Assembly (NCBI GenBank): GCA_013361705.1 | Contig: JABFXN010000132.1 | Coordinates: 1 to 36,789 of the forward strand | DNA from: Acidobacteriaceae bacterium | GTDB lineage: Bacteria > Acidobacteriota > Terriglobia > Terriglobales > Acidobacteriaceae | DNA: 36,789 bases | Reading direction: 5' to 3' | Part shown: positions 23,004 through 31,479 of the stretch, piece after piece | Position numbering within the stretch: position 1 is the stretch's first letter | Layout of the letters: each line of letters begins with the position of its first letter | The notes under the pieces: model-generated | What the model was told of the DNA's origin: nothing | Seen by the model: the letters and a program-made list of their open reading frames with translations, nothing else | The model's database searches: none | Program-made: the position numbers and the translations under genes

Positions 23004-24308
23004 TTATAAGTGGTGGACTACGGCGCTGGTCCACTGTTCCGCCGCATAGTGCTTGGCGGCGACGTCGTCTTCAGCGATACCGAGGCGATTGCATGATTCG
23101 ATCATGCTGCCCCAATCGCCACGCTCGTACGCAACGGCAAGTGAAAGTGCCTGCGCATGAGCTTCTTCGATCGCAGGGTCGGTCAGTGCTGCAATCACCT
23201 CTTCCCGCAGAGGAAGATTGGCGGCTGCATCTTTGACGTCCATCTCTAACATGGGCAGGACCGCTGAGAGCATTCCCATCAGATAGAGCTCCTCACGGGG
23301 GCTGTTCAGATCGGTCGCCAGCAGCTCACAGAATCGTGCCCGCTGAACACAACGTTCCATTGCCTCGACCCCGGATCCTCCGGTCAACTCGGCGGCCAGC
23401 GTAGTACGGACGATTCTGCGGCTTTCCTCTTCGCCGATCAGCATAATCGCATGTCGCAGATCTGTAACAGTGCGGCGCAGACCAACGGCTGCGGAGTTAA
23501 CGTACCGGAGCACTCGATAACAGATGGCCGGCTCGGAACGCAGAATATGAAGAAAGCTTTCGAGGTCCAAGCTCGGCTTGCAGATTTCAGCCAGTAACTG
23601 CAGCTGATGGATGGACTTTCCCGGGCCGCGCCGTGCGGTCATAACGGGTTTCATGAAGAAATAGCCCTGGAAGAAATCAAACCCTTCCGCGACGGCGGTC
23701 TTCAATTGCTCGGCGTCTTCAATTCTTTCGGCGACAAAGTGCATGCCGCGCGGCTTCAGCCTCTTGATAATCCCTTTTCGATCCTCCGGGGTGCTTTGGG
23801 AGAAATCGATTTTGACATACTGCACGATGTCGAGAAACGGTTCCCATTGCTCGCGGAAATCATAATCGTCGAGCGCCAACGCGAATCCCAGACTGCGGTA
23901 GTAGCGGCATGCTTCCAGAACTTCTTCGTCTGCCTCGACGTTCTCCAGAATCTCAAGAACGGTACCTTGGGGCAGAAGCGAAGCACAGCGGCTTACGAGC
24001 AGCGATCGGGTGCAGTTAACAAACGGTTTGGCTTCACCTACTAACGATTCGAGTCCATGGGTAACGGCCCAGTCCACGATGCTGTTGGAGGCAGCTTCGC
24101 CATCACCGCTAAAGCGGTTCTCCCAGGTGGCGCGAAACAACAACTCATACCCAATGGTCTTGCGCCCCGCTGTCATAATCGGCTGCTTGGCCAGGAAACG
24201 CATTGAGCCATCTGCCGCCGCGGCAGGCGCCTGCATAGTTGCTGCAGGGCCCTGAGGTGTGATGTTGCGAGCTGGTGCCGAGAGTTGCACAGTACCTTTC
24301 GTGACCAT
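23004..24308 (-). CDS. YuxH-type protein: degenerate EAL domain plus HDOD domain
   Basis: 434 residues. Residues ~35-230 are EAL-like but degenerate: I-G-Y-E-L-L-F-R stands where active phosphodiesterases have E-x-L-x-R, and the metal-binding acidic residues further on are only partly kept (ALDDYDF, VKIDFS, VAERIED and the G-F-D-F-F-Q-G-Y-F-F segment). Residues ~240-430 are an HDOD domain (ILRSEPAICYRVLRYVNSAAVGL). Such proteins are usually non-catalytic c-di-GMP-related or phospho-signalling adaptors. The Ala/Pro-rich N-terminus (residues 1-35) makes the start uncertain: ATG 24308 has no good ribosome-binding site and a later ATG is possible. It lies downstream of the GDSL esterase on the same strand, across a 141-base gap. 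Confidence 0.87.
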   Translation of the reverse strand: MVTKGTVQLSAPARNITPQGPAATMQAPAAAADGSMRFLAKQPIMTAGRKTIGYELLFRATWENRFSGDGEAASNSIVDWAVTHGLESLVGEAKPFVNCTRSLLVSRCASLLPQGTVLEILENVEADEEVLEACRYYRSLGFALALDDYDFREQWEPFLDIVQYVKIDFSQSTPEDRKGIIKRLKPRGMHFVAERIEDAEQLKTAVAEGFDFFQGYFFMKPVMTARRGPGKSIHQLQLLAEICKPSLDLESFLHILRSEPAICYRVLRYVNSAAVGLRRTVTDLRHAIMLIGEEESRRIVRTTLAAELTGGSGVEAMERCVQRARFCELLATDLNSPREELYLMGMLSAVLPMLEMDVKDAAANLPLREEVIAALTDPAIEEAHAQALSLAVAYERGDWGSMIESCNRLGIAEDDVAAKHYAAEQWTSAVVHHL

Positions 24309-24449
24309 GGCCGATGAGGCTTACTGCGACTTTATCGGCCCTCTCACTGGGCGCTTTAGCGCACTCCGTGAAACGGGAGAAAAGGTAACAGGTCAGGCAG
24401 TTACGATGACGTATGTCGGCAGCAGCGGATTTTTCTTTAGTGAAAAACC

Positions 24450-25166
24450 TTATCGTTTTAGATTCGGTTCCACAAGGGGAAGAACATTCTTCACGATCAA
24501 CCGGCTGCCAAGATCGGTTGGATGGATCCCGTCCCGCTGAATCGCGTCCTGGACTCCGTATACGTCCTTGTAGAGGAAGGGGAAGAGCGTCAGGTTGTAC
24601 TTCGTCGCCATCAAGGCATAGGTCTCGTTGAACTGGTTGATGTATACCTTGCCGTACTGCGGCGGCAACGTAATCCCCAGCAGGATGACTTTGGCCCCGG
24701 TCGCTGTCAGCTTTGCCAGGATGCCGTCAAAGTTCGCTCGCGTACTGGCAATCGGGATGCCACGCAGGCCGTCGTTACCGCCGAGTTCCACCAGGATCAC
24801 GGCAGGGTGCAAGGCAACGGCGTCTTCCACCCGGGCAAGTGCGTCTTTTGTGGTGTCGCCGGAGATTCCCTGATTGACGACATGGTACCTGTATCCCTTT
24901 TCGTCCAGGGCTTTCTGCAGGTAATCCGGGTAACTTTGGCCGGCATCGAGGTTGTAGCCGGCGGTAATGGAATCGCCGAAGCATAAAATCACAGGACGTT
25001 CGTCTTTGCTAGTTGGGGTTGCCGCCGGAGAGGGGTTCAGGGCCATTGGCCGGGCGGGCCGGGTATCACGGGAGTAGTCCTCGGCGCGCCTGGTGCTATC
25101 GCTGGTCTTGCATCCGGTAACGGTGAGTGACAGGGCGAGGGGCAGGGCAATCCGGAACAGTTTCAC
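24450..25166 (-). CDS. tesA: TesA-like GDSL/SGNH esterase lipoprotein
   Basis: About 238 residues from GTG 25166; longer frames start inside the divergent ABC gene. Signal peptide with lipobox V-T-G-C at about residue 19. SGNH blocks: block I FGDSITAGYN with catalytic Ser, block II N-Q-G-I-S-G-D-T-T, block III G-G-N-D-G-L-R-G-I, block V D-G-I-H-P with catalytic Asp and His. E. coli TesA is a multifunctional thioesterase/lysophospholipase/arylesterase in the periplasm, and tesA there is divergent from ybbA-ybbP exactly as here, which supports the assignment. No clear ribosome-binding site for the GTG. Confidence 0.88.
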   Translation of the reverse strand: MKLFRIALPLALSLTVTGCKTSDSTRRAEDYSRDTRPARPMALNPSPAATPTSKDERPVILCFGDSITAGYNLDAGQSYPDYLQKALDEKGYRYHVVNQGISGDTTKDALARVEDAVALHPAVILVELGGNDGLRGIPIASTRANFDGILAKLTATGAKVILLGITLPPQYGKVYINQFNETYALMATKYNLTLFPFLYKDVYGVQDAIQRDGIHPTDLGSRLIVKNVLPLVEPNLKR

Positions 25167-25197
25167 GCAAGCAGTGTAGCGAATTGGGGAGAGCGAA

Positions 25198-25890
25198 TTG
25201 AACGAAGCCATGATCGAGGTAAGCAATCTGACGCGATCCATCCGAAACGGCCGACGGACTGTCAAAATTCTGAAGGGCATCGACTTCAAGGTCGCTCACG
25301 GCGAGTTTGTCGCCATCATGGGATCTTCCGGATCCGGAAAAAGCACGCTGCTCGGCCTGTTGGCCGGTCTGGATACTCCTACGACCGGCGATGTGAAGAT
25401 TGCCGGAGAGAGCATCAGCTACTTGCCGGAAGACCGGCTCGCCCAGGTGCGGGGCAAAAAGATCGGCTTCGTCTTCCAGTCCTACCAGCTTATTCCGACG
25501 CTCACGGCACTGGAAAATGTGCTCCTTCCCTACGAGCTCAATCTCGGCTCCGACGGTCTTGCTCGTGCGAAGGAGCTTCTTTCCAGTGTTGGACTTGAAG
25601 CCCGGATGGACCACTATCCAATTCAGCTTTCCGGAGGAGAACAGCAGCGTGTAGCCATTGCTCGAGCCTTCGTGCTGCGGCCGCCGGTAGTGTTGGCTGA
25701 CGAACCGACCGGCAACCTGGACTCCGCGAACGGGACCCATGTGCTGGACCTGTTGCTGGAGATGAACCGCACCTCGAACACCACTCTGGTGATGGTGACC
25801 CACGACCCCAATATCGCCGCTCTCGCCGGCCGGCGCATTCTTCTTAAGGATGGCCTTATCGTCGCCGACGAGCGAAAGGCGGTTGAGTAG
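25198..25890 (+). CDS. ybbA: ABC transporter ATP-binding protein, YbbA/LolD type
   Basis: 230 residues. TTG 25198 has GGGGAG six bases upstream; ATG 25210 is an alternative. Walker A GSSGSGKST, Q-loop at FVFQSYQLIPTLTALENV, signature L-S-G-G-E-Q-Q-R-V-A-I-A-R-A, Walker B VLADEPTGNLD and H-loop VTHD. The Y-Q-L-I-P-T-L-T form is typical of the MacB/LolD/YbbA group. The stop is directly followed by the permease ATG, so they form one transporter. It is divergent from a TesA-like lipoprotein esterase. Confidence 0.95.
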   Translation: MNEAMIEVSNLTRSIRNGRRTVKILKGIDFKVAHGEFVAIMGSSGSGKSTLLGLLAGLDTPTTGDVKIAGESISYLPEDRLAQVRGKKIGFVFQSYQLIPTLTALENVLLPYELNLGSDGLARAKELLSSVGLEARMDHYPIQLSGGEQQRVAIARAFVLRPPVVLADEPTGNLDSANGTHVLDLLLEMNRTSNTTLVMVTHDPNIAALAGRRILLKDGLIVADERKAVE

Positions 25891-28458
25891 ATGCCGTCAC
25901 TCAGTTGGACCTCCGCCCGCCGTATCGCCTGGCGTGAGATGCGTTCGTCAAAGGGCAAGTTTGCCTTTGTCATTCTCTCGGTTGCCGTCGGCGTTGCCGC
26001 GCTTACTGGTGTTCGCGGTTTCAGCGGCGCCTTCCGCACTGAGCTACTCGTACGCGCGCGCTCCATCATGGCGGCCGATCTGGCCGCCCGCATGTTTGCC
26101 CAGCCGACTCCCAAAGAGCAGGAAGGGCTGGAGGCCATGGAGCGCGAGGGCCTGCATCTGACCACCGTGACCGAGATGGTGGCGATGGCTTCGGCCGAAC
26201 ACTCGCTTGACCCGCTTCTGGTCTCGCTCAAGGCGATTGACCCGGCCGTCTATCCCTTCTATGGAACCGTGGATCTGGCGCCGAAGGCCGTGCTCCGCGA
26301 TGTGCTGCATGACAACACCATTGTCGTCGCCGAAGACCTTCTGATCCGGCTGAATCTCAAGGTCGGGGATCGCGTGAAGATTGGCGATGGACTCTTCACG
26401 ATTGCAGGTGTGGTGACCAATGAACCGGACCGTCTTTCGGGATCATTTGCGGCGGGTCCGCGCGTCATCGTCACACGCAAAGGGTTGGAAGACGCAGGTC
26501 TGATCGCGGAAGGGAACCGGTCGAACGAGCGCTTTCTCTTCGAGCTTCCGGCACGAAGCTCCGATCAACAGGTCGCGGCGTGGAAAGATCGCCTGGTTGC
26601 GCTGCTCCCTGAAGCGCAGGTGACTGACTACCGTGAGACCAATCCCGCGCTGACGCAGGGGCTGGATCGCGCCACCGGCATTCTGAGCCTGATGAGCCTG
26701 GTTGCACTCGTTCTAGGAGCCATCGGAGTGGCAATGGCTATGCGTGCCCATCTGCAACAGCGCATGGATACCATCGCCATCATGAAGTCGCTCGGCGCCG
26801 GGTCTTCGCAGATCATGCGCATCTATCTGCTGCAGACGATCTTGCTCGGCACGCTCGGCGGCCTTCTCGGCGTCACCATGGGGACCGCCGTCCAGCGATT
26901 TCTGCCGGTGCTGCTGCGCAGGCTCATCAATGTCCAGCCACCCTTCACGCTTGACTGGCATGCGGTTGGGACCGGACTGACGGCCGGTCTGCTGACGACA
27001 CTGTTGTTTACGCTGCCTCCTCTGTTGGATATCCGCAAGGTCCGCCCCATCCTGATCCTTCGCCGCGCGGTCGAGCAGACCGACGAACCCATTCATAAAG
27101 CTTTCTGGGCTCGTTTGCGCTCGAACTGGACGCAGCTTTTGGCAACCATTGTGATTCTGCTGGGTCTCTCGCTCATTGCCGCTACGCTGAGTGACTCGGC
27201 GCAGACCGGCAGGACCTTCGCCGCAGGTCTCGGAGGGGTTCTTATCGCTCTTCTCGCCGCGGCCGCGATCTTGCTGACTGTCCTGCGCCGCTTCCTGCGC
27301 GGAGCTGGACTTGCTCTGCCCTCTGCCATCCGCCATGGCCTGGCCAATCTCTATCGTCCCGGGAATCCTTCGGCGGCGCTGCTTGCTGCTGTCGGCCTCG
27401 GTGTCATGCAGATTACGACTGTCTTCCTTATGCAGCAGGCGGTTGTCCGTGAGCTGCGTATCGTCTCTTCGCCGAAGATCCCGAATATCTTCCTGGTCGA
27501 CATCGCCAACTCCGAGGTTGAAGGAGTACGTAAGGTGCTTACCAGCCAGCCTGGAGTTATGGCAGAACCGGAATTGATCCCTGTCATCAGCTCACGCATC
27601 ACTAACGTAAACGGCGTTGCGGCCAAAGATCTGCGGCTGACCAATTTCCCCAGGCGGATGCTCCAGTCGATCCAACTCACATGGTCAGACGAACTTCCGC
27701 CCGGCACGACGGTTCTGCAGGGAGAATGGTGGAAACCCGGGACCCCGGTGGCCCAGGTAGCCATTGGACAACGCATGAGTCAGCGCCTCGGCGTCACGCT
27801 GGGAAGCCATATTGTCTTCTCAGCACAAGACAAGCCGATTGATGCCGTCGTGGCTGCGATCATTAAGTCCGACGGCCAGCATGCCTACTCACGCGCGGAG
27901 TTCATTCTGCCAAAGGCTCCGCTGCAGGGCTTCCCGGTTGTCTGGTACGGAGGAGCACATGTCGATCCGAAGAAGGTTGGGCAGCTCGAGCGCGCCATGT
28001 TCGCGGCATATCCTACGGTTACGGTGATCGATGTGGCGCAGGCGCTTGAGACCATCCGCCAGGTCGTACTACAGATCACGGTGGTGATTCAGTTCCTTTC
28101 GGCGTTTTCCATCTTCGCGGGCATGGTGATTCTGGCATCTTCCATTGCAGGCACGCGCTACCGCCGCATCCGCGAGGTGGTTGTACTCAAAACGCTGGGA
28201 GCGACCCGTTCGCGCATCGCCACCGTCTTTTCAATTGAATTCGCCGTTCTGGGACTGGTCGCCGGTTTCACGGGAGTCATCTTTGCCACGGTAGTTGCCC
28301 GGTTCATGCAGCGCCAGATGGGTATCGAGTTCCATCTTCCCTGGATCACCGATCTTGCCATGATGGCAGGCACCGCGGTTATGGCCGTGGCGACCGGATG
28401 GATCGCCAGCCACCGAGTACTCGGCCAAAAACCGCTGGAGGTCCTGCGCGAAGAGTAG
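25891..28458 (+). CDS. ybbP: FtsX-like permease of YbbP type (two FtsX domains)
   Basis: 855 residues. Membrane helices: one near the N-terminus (FVILSVAVGVAALTG), a group of three at about 270-395 around a first FtsX domain (LGAIGVAMAMRAHLQQRMDTIAIMKSLG), further helices near 420-470 and 495-520, and a last group at about 735-845 (IVVVLKTLGATRSRI). Large periplasmic loops lie between. The FtsX motif K-S-L-G-A and K-T-L-G-A appears in both halves. Function not fixed in the family: lipoprotein or lipid export, or mechanotransmission to envelope enzymes. The ATG follows the YbbA stop directly; ends at 28458. Confidence 0.92.
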   Translation: MPSLSWTSARRIAWREMRSSKGKFAFVILSVAVGVAALTGVRGFSGAFRTELLVRARSIMAADLAARMFAQPTPKEQEGLEAMEREGLHLTTVTEMVAMASAEHSLDPLLVSLKAIDPAVYPFYGTVDLAPKAVLRDVLHDNTIVVAEDLLIRLNLKVGDRVKIGDGLFTIAGVVTNEPDRLSGSFAAGPRVIVTRKGLEDAGLIAEGNRSNERFLFELPARSSDQQVAAWKDRLVALLPEAQVTDYRETNPALTQGLDRATGILSLMSLVALVLGAIGVAMAMRAHLQQRMDTIAIMKSLGAGSSQIMRIYLLQTILLGTLGGLLGVTMGTAVQRFLPVLLRRLINVQPPFTLDWHAVGTGLTAGLLTTLLFTLPPLLDIRKVRPILILRRAVEQTDEPIHKAFWARLRSNWTQLLATIVILLGLSLIAATLSDSAQTGRTFAAGLGGVLIALLAAAAILLTVLRRFLRGAGLALPSAIRHGLANLYRPGNPSAALLAAVGLGVMQITTVFLMQQAVVRELRIVSSPKIPNIFLVDIANSEVEGVRKVLTSQPGVMAEPELIPVISSRITNVNGVAAKDLRLTNFPRRMLQSIQLTWSDELPPGTTVLQGEWWKPGTPVAQVAIGQRMSQRLGVTLGSHIVFSAQDKPIDAVVAAIIKSDGQHAYSRAEFILPKAPLQGFPVVWYGGAHVDPKKVGQLERAMFAAYPTVTVIDVAQALETIRQVVLQITVVIQFLSAFSIFAGMVILASSIAGTRYRRIREVVVLKTLGATRSRIATVFSIEFAVLGLVAGFTGVIFATVVARFMQRQMGIEFHLPWITDLAMMAGTAVMAVATGWIASHRVLGQKPLEVLREE

Positions 28459-28488
28459 TGGCGGTACAGGGCGTCTGTTTTTGGGTTC

Positions 28489-28562
28489 GTCATTTCGTAG
28501 TGCTCAAGCGGAGAAATCTGCTGCTTCGCATCAGTTCCAAGATGCAGGAGGACATGAAATAG
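28489..28562. repeat. Family 2 palindromic element, short degenerate copy
   Basis: GTCATTTCGTAG followed by GCTCAAGCGGAGAAATCTG (28489-28520) matches the left-end and subterminal sequence of the element at 19338-19475 (GTCATTTCGGAG…GCGGCGAAATCC). The right end is decayed to GGACATGAAATAG. It fills most of the gap between ybbP and the LLM oxidoreductase. No promoter could be defined nearby. Confidence 0.65.
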
Positions 28563-28604
28563 CCGTCTGAAACTATTTCGATATCGAAGCATCTATTCCT
28601 GTGT

Positions 28605-29627
28605 ATGCAAATCGGAATTGACAGCTTCGTGGACTACACGCCGGATGCCGCCGGCAATCTCGTCTCCGCGCAGCAGCGCATGGCAGATCTGATGGAAGAG
28701 ATCGCGCTCGCTGACAAGGTCGGCCTCGCCGCGTTCGGTATTGGCGAGCATCACCGGCCGGATTACCTGGCCAGCTCCCCGTCGACCATTCTTGCGGCGG
28801 CTGCGGCCATTACGAAACAGATCCGCCTGCAGAGCTCGGTCACTGTGTTGAGCTCGGACGATCCTGTTCGTGTCTTTCAGCAGTTCGCTACCGTGGATCT
28901 CATCTCGAACGGGCGTGCGGAGATTGTCGTCGGCCGCGGCTCGTTTACTGAGTCTTATCCGCTCTTCGGTTTCGACCTCAAGCACTATGACGAGCTCTTT
29001 GCCGAGAAGCTGGATCTGCTGTTGAAGCTGCGGGAGCGGGCCAATATCACCTGGCAAGGGCAGCTTCGTTCGTCGCTTAACGGTGAAGGTGTCTATCCTC
29101 GCCCGGTGCAGCAGAAGCTTCCAGTCTGGCTCGGAGTTGGCGGGACGCCACAGTCATTCGCCCGGGCCGGCGTGCTGGGTCTCCCTCTGATGGTGGCAAT
29201 CATTGGCGGGGAACCGCATCGGTTCCGCCCATTGATCGATCTCTACCGCAAGATCTATCTTCAGGCTGGACACCCGGAGCAAGACATGAAGGTTGGTCTG
29301 CATGTGCTTGGATTCCTTGCGGATACGGATAAGGCAGCAGGGGACATCATGTTTCCCGTCTGGCAGCGTCAGTTCGCCAAGATCGGCGCCGAGCGTGGCT
29401 GGGGAGCACCGCAAACTCGGACTCAGTTTGACGGTAATACATCGCCCATGGGAGCGTTCTTCGTAGGCGGTCCCGATACCGTTGCGGCGAAGTTGAAGTA
29501 CGTGGACGAGGCGCTGGGTGGTGTGGACCGCGTGAACATCCAACTCACCTCCGGTACGCTGCCGCACCCGGATGTGATGCATGCGATTGAGCTACTTGGC
29601 GCCGCAGCTGAGGCTGCAACAAAATAA
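28605..29627 (+). CDS. LLM-class flavin-dependent oxidoreductase (luciferase-like)
   Basis: 340 residues. Bacterial luciferase-like TIM barrel: N-terminal I-G-I-D-S-F-V-D-Y, the FGIGEHHRPDY segment (flavin-side His-His), ASSPSTILAAAAAITKQIRLQSSVTVLSSDDPVRVFQQFATVDLIS (spread over this whole region), GRGSFTESYPLFG, P-V-W-L-G-V-G-G-T and a C-terminal FFVGGPDTVAAKL. This is the subgroup that includes FMN/F420-dependent monooxygenases and group-I alkanal monooxygenase-like proteins. No F420 biosynthesis gene nearby, so FMN is the likelier cofactor. Substrate unknown. No ribosome-binding site is visible before ATG 28605. Confidence 0.9.
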   Translation: MQIGIDSFVDYTPDAAGNLVSAQQRMADLMEEIALADKVGLAAFGIGEHHRPDYLASSPSTILAAAAAITKQIRLQSSVTVLSSDDPVRVFQQFATVDLISNGRAEIVVGRGSFTESYPLFGFDLKHYDELFAEKLDLLLKLRERANITWQGQLRSSLNGEGVYPRPVQQKLPVWLGVGGTPQSFARAGVLGLPLMVAIIGGEPHRFRPLIDLYRKIYLQAGHPEQDMKVGLHVLGFLADTDKAAGDIMFPVWQRQFAKIGAERGWGAPQTRTQFDGNTSPMGAFFVGGPDTVAAKLKYVDEALGGVDRVNIQLTSGTLPHPDVMHAIELLGAAAEAATK

Positions 29628-29640
29628 GCAGGAGACGGGA

Positions 29641-29668
29641 AGGGCGCCAATCAATTAGTCGGCGCCCT
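29641..29668. terminator. Hairpin terminator behind the LLM oxidoreductase
   Basis: AGGGCGCC - 12-base loop - GGCGCCCT (29641-29648 and 29661-29668), 8-bp GC-rich perfect stem, followed by TCAGGAATCTC with no good T-run. It lies 14 bases after the stop and ahead of the tRNA-Gln gene. Confidence 0.7.
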
Positions 29669-29793
29669 TCAGGAATCTCAACTATCCCTCTGAAAAGGTG
29701 GGAGATTTGACCAGAAGCCTTCGAGGCCATACACTGACTTAGGTGAGTGGTGGCGCGGTAACAAAGTGCGACTCTCCCGGCCAATCTAAGTTT

Positions 29794-29867
29794 TGCCCTC
29801 TCGTTCAATGGTAGGACAGTCGGCTCTGAACCGATCAATCGGGGTTCGAATCCCTGGGGGGCAACCA
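29794..29867 (+). tRNA. tRNA-Gln (anticodon CTG), left border of an island
   Basis: 74 nt with encoded CCA. Acceptor TGCCCTC/GGGGGCA (with one G·T), anticodon stem GTCGG/CCGAT with loop CTCTGAA giving anticodon CTG, T arm CGGGG-TTCGAAT-CCCTG, discriminator A then CCA. A tyrosine-recombinase remnant begins 89 bases after its 3' end, and the gene content and composition change here. That pattern marks the 3' part of this tRNA as a probable attachment site. I found no second copy of its 3' end further right in the window. Confidence 0.95.
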
Positions 29868-29956
29868 ATGACATACTCTTCCGCACCTTCTCGTACTTCC
29901 TCAAACTGATACCGCGATCCGAGAAGCAAAACCGGGTCTAAGGCCATACAAGATGT

Positions 29957-30253
29957 ATGACCGAGATGAGCTTTTTTGCTCGGCAAGCCAAGCGGATCGA
30001 AACTCTGGCGTTGGCGCGTGATGCAAGAGATGTCGCAAAACGAGCTCATGAATCCGTCGTTCAGATTTTCCGATTTGCAATCGCTCGCGAACGAGCAACA
30101 GATCCGGCGGCCGAGTTCAAACCAAGGGACATTCTTGCCCAGGCTAGGACTGAGAACTTTGCCCGTGTCGATGCCAAGGATCTGCCGGAGTTTTTGGTCA
30201 AGATGGATGGCTACAACGGCGATGCCATTATGCCCATCTGGCCGCCTAGCTGA
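29957..30253 (+). pseudogene. Tyrosine recombinase (P4-type integrase) remnant
   Basis: 98 residues. The middle segment (VAKRAHESVVQIFRFAIARE, then ATDPAAEFKP…, then E-N-F-A-R-V-D-A-K-D-L-P-E-F-L-V-K-M-D-G-Y-N-G-D-A-I) is the SAM-like core-binding domain of P4-family tRNA integrases, where the next expected part is R-x-A-L-x-L-x-x-L-T-F-V-R. Instead the frame turns to MPIWPPS and stops: the whole catalytic domain (R, H-x-x-R, Y) is missing, and so is the N-terminal arm-binding domain. It lies just behind tRNA-Gln in the same orientation, the classical position of the integrase of a tRNA-inserted island. Non-functional as it stands. Confidence 0.82.
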
Positions 30254-30321
30254 ACCGGGCCCATGTTAGGTGCACCGCCGAACCCGGCCAGAGAATAAGA
30301 AGAGGAGCACAATTCGAGTTA

Positions 30322-30636
30322 GTGTCCGGCGAAGCATCTTTGCCCCTAAATCACGGTGATGTGGATCCACAATCTCGTATTCCCATCCGGCGGAAGATAG
30401 ACATCGCAGGACACCAGTTGGTGAATGCGGATTGGAACAAGCTTCAAGACGGCTTTCATGTCGAGGTAAGCGTCATCATCTGGCAGTCAGACAATATCCT
30501 CTGTATCCCGTCGAGCGCGATGTTTCGATCAACAAATTGCCAAGACGGCACTCCGGATGCCCATTTACTACTTCATAAGTCGGCCACTGATAGAAATGTG
30601 ACAGCAGTCACTGAAGGATATACGTCCGCTGGATAA
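30322..30636 (+). pseudogene. Fragment A of an efflux membrane-fusion (HlyD/MFP) protein
   Basis: 104-codon frame; the middle (about 36-68) reads D-W-x-K-L-Q-D-G-F-H-V-E-V-S-V-I-I-W-Q-S-D-N, then ILCIPSSAMFR, matching the beta-barrel end of RND/ABC periplasmic adaptor proteins (pattern L-G-D-G-Y-R-V-E-x-R-I-V-V-W-…-V-L-x-V-P-x-S-A-L-F-R). The first 35 residues and the last 30 do not fit the family, so both sides are broken. It is collinear with fragment B at 32774-32923, which holds the next part of the same fold. Confidence 0.7.
30597..30612. promoter_or_regulatory. Crp/Fnr-class operator, site 1
   Basis: TGTGA-CAGCAG-TCACT: both half-sites of the TGTGA-N6-TCACA consensus, 9 of 10 defined positions. 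It lies ~190 bp upstream of the membrane-protein gene at 30800, overlapping the end of MFP fragment A. Confidence 0.6.
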
Positions 30637-30799
30637 CGTCGTTATTTGAGAGCTAAGACCATTGCGGCGTCACAAATCCTCTCGCTTCCCAAAGGGATGA
30701 CGGCGGGAGCCGAAGGGACGTGCTCCACACAAGATTCATAGGCAAGGTAGTCCCTAAGTACCTTGTGCAAATCGAAGGAGCACCTTGTAGGAGACCTCC

Positions 30800-31363
30800 A
30801 TGAGAGAAGAGCTTCAATCCCACAAAATCGTCTTTAGCTTGATCGCCATGTGGTTGGTTATTTTTCTGATTACTGGGTTTTATCTGGGGCTTTACCACTC
30901 CGCTGAGCGACTCGAAGCAGAACTGCTCTTGATTGTTTCCATTGCTATTACATCGGCTCTGGGATACGTCGGGCTGGCGGAGATTATCGTCGGTGTTCAA
31001 TTTGGAGCTGCTCACCGACGGGAGTTGCTCACTTACCTGCTACTTGGCACGCTCTCTCTCCTTAGCGGTCTCATGCTCGCGATTGCGACCGAGATAAGTC
31101 TCCCTCGCCTTGCTCTGGCGGTCTCACCATATGCCATTTTGTTCGGCGCATTCCAGTTGCGGCTCGGGCAAGGCTTGTCGCGCCATCCGGTTCAACGTCG
31201 CAGCTTTCGAGTCTGCGGCGCCATCGAAATCGCTTCGGGAGTCGTGCTCGCTTGCGCCTCCTTCTTTTCTGGTGTGAACGTCATAAGACTTCTAGCTGTG
31301 ACCGCAGCGAGCACATTACTGCAGCTCCTCCCGTTCCTGTTCTTCTCCAGGAGAAACGCTTAA
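30800..31363 (+). CDS. Unknown membrane protein with about six helices
   Basis: 187 residues. Start ATG 30800 with GGAG nine bases upstream (AGGAGACCTCC-ATG). Hydrophobic segments at about 12-32, 41-63, 76-95, 100-121, 134-155 and 160-180, joined by short loops rich in arginines and histidines (RRELL, LSRHPVQRRSFR), so the loop near residue 128-137 is probably cytoplasmic. The C-terminal half (FGAFQLRLGQGL…CGAIEIASGVVL) is loosely similar in style to HdeD/DUF308-type stress membrane proteins, but I cannot claim homology. It is in the Crp/Fnr-site cluster, two genes upstream of the haem protein. Confidence 0.75.
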   Translation: MREELQSHKIVFSLIAMWLVIFLITGFYLGLYHSAERLEAELLLIVSIAITSALGYVGLAEIIVGVQFGAAHRRELLTYLLLGTLSLLSGLMLAIATEISLPRLALAVSPYAILFGAFQLRLGQGLSRHPVQRRSFRVCGAIEIASGVVLACASFFSGVNVIRLLAVTAASTLLQLLPFLFFSRRNA

Positions 31364-31395
31364 GCTGCAAACGGACCGACGCTTTCCTGCGGCTG

Positions 31396-31411
31396 TGTGA
31401 CTTCCATCACA
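31396..31411. promoter_or_regulatory. Crp/Fnr-class operator, site 2 (perfect half-sites)
   Basis: TGTGA-CTTCCA-TCACA, a full match to TGTGA-N6-TCACA. Its centre is 76 bp before the rubrerythrin ATG. A -10-like TAAGAT (31438-31443) lies 26 bp after the site, which would put the operator roughly 41-47 bp before the transcription start, the class II activator position. Confidence 0.75.
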
Positions 31412-31479
31412 TCAGATGACACAAAACCTCATTAGCCTAAGATCGGTGACGTCGACGTCTACGCCAGATCGGAGGACCT

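Noticed and set aside
29868-29956. A second tRNA or attachment repeat just after tRNA-Gln
   Set aside because: No cloverleaf and no copy of the tRNA 3' end within this stretch.
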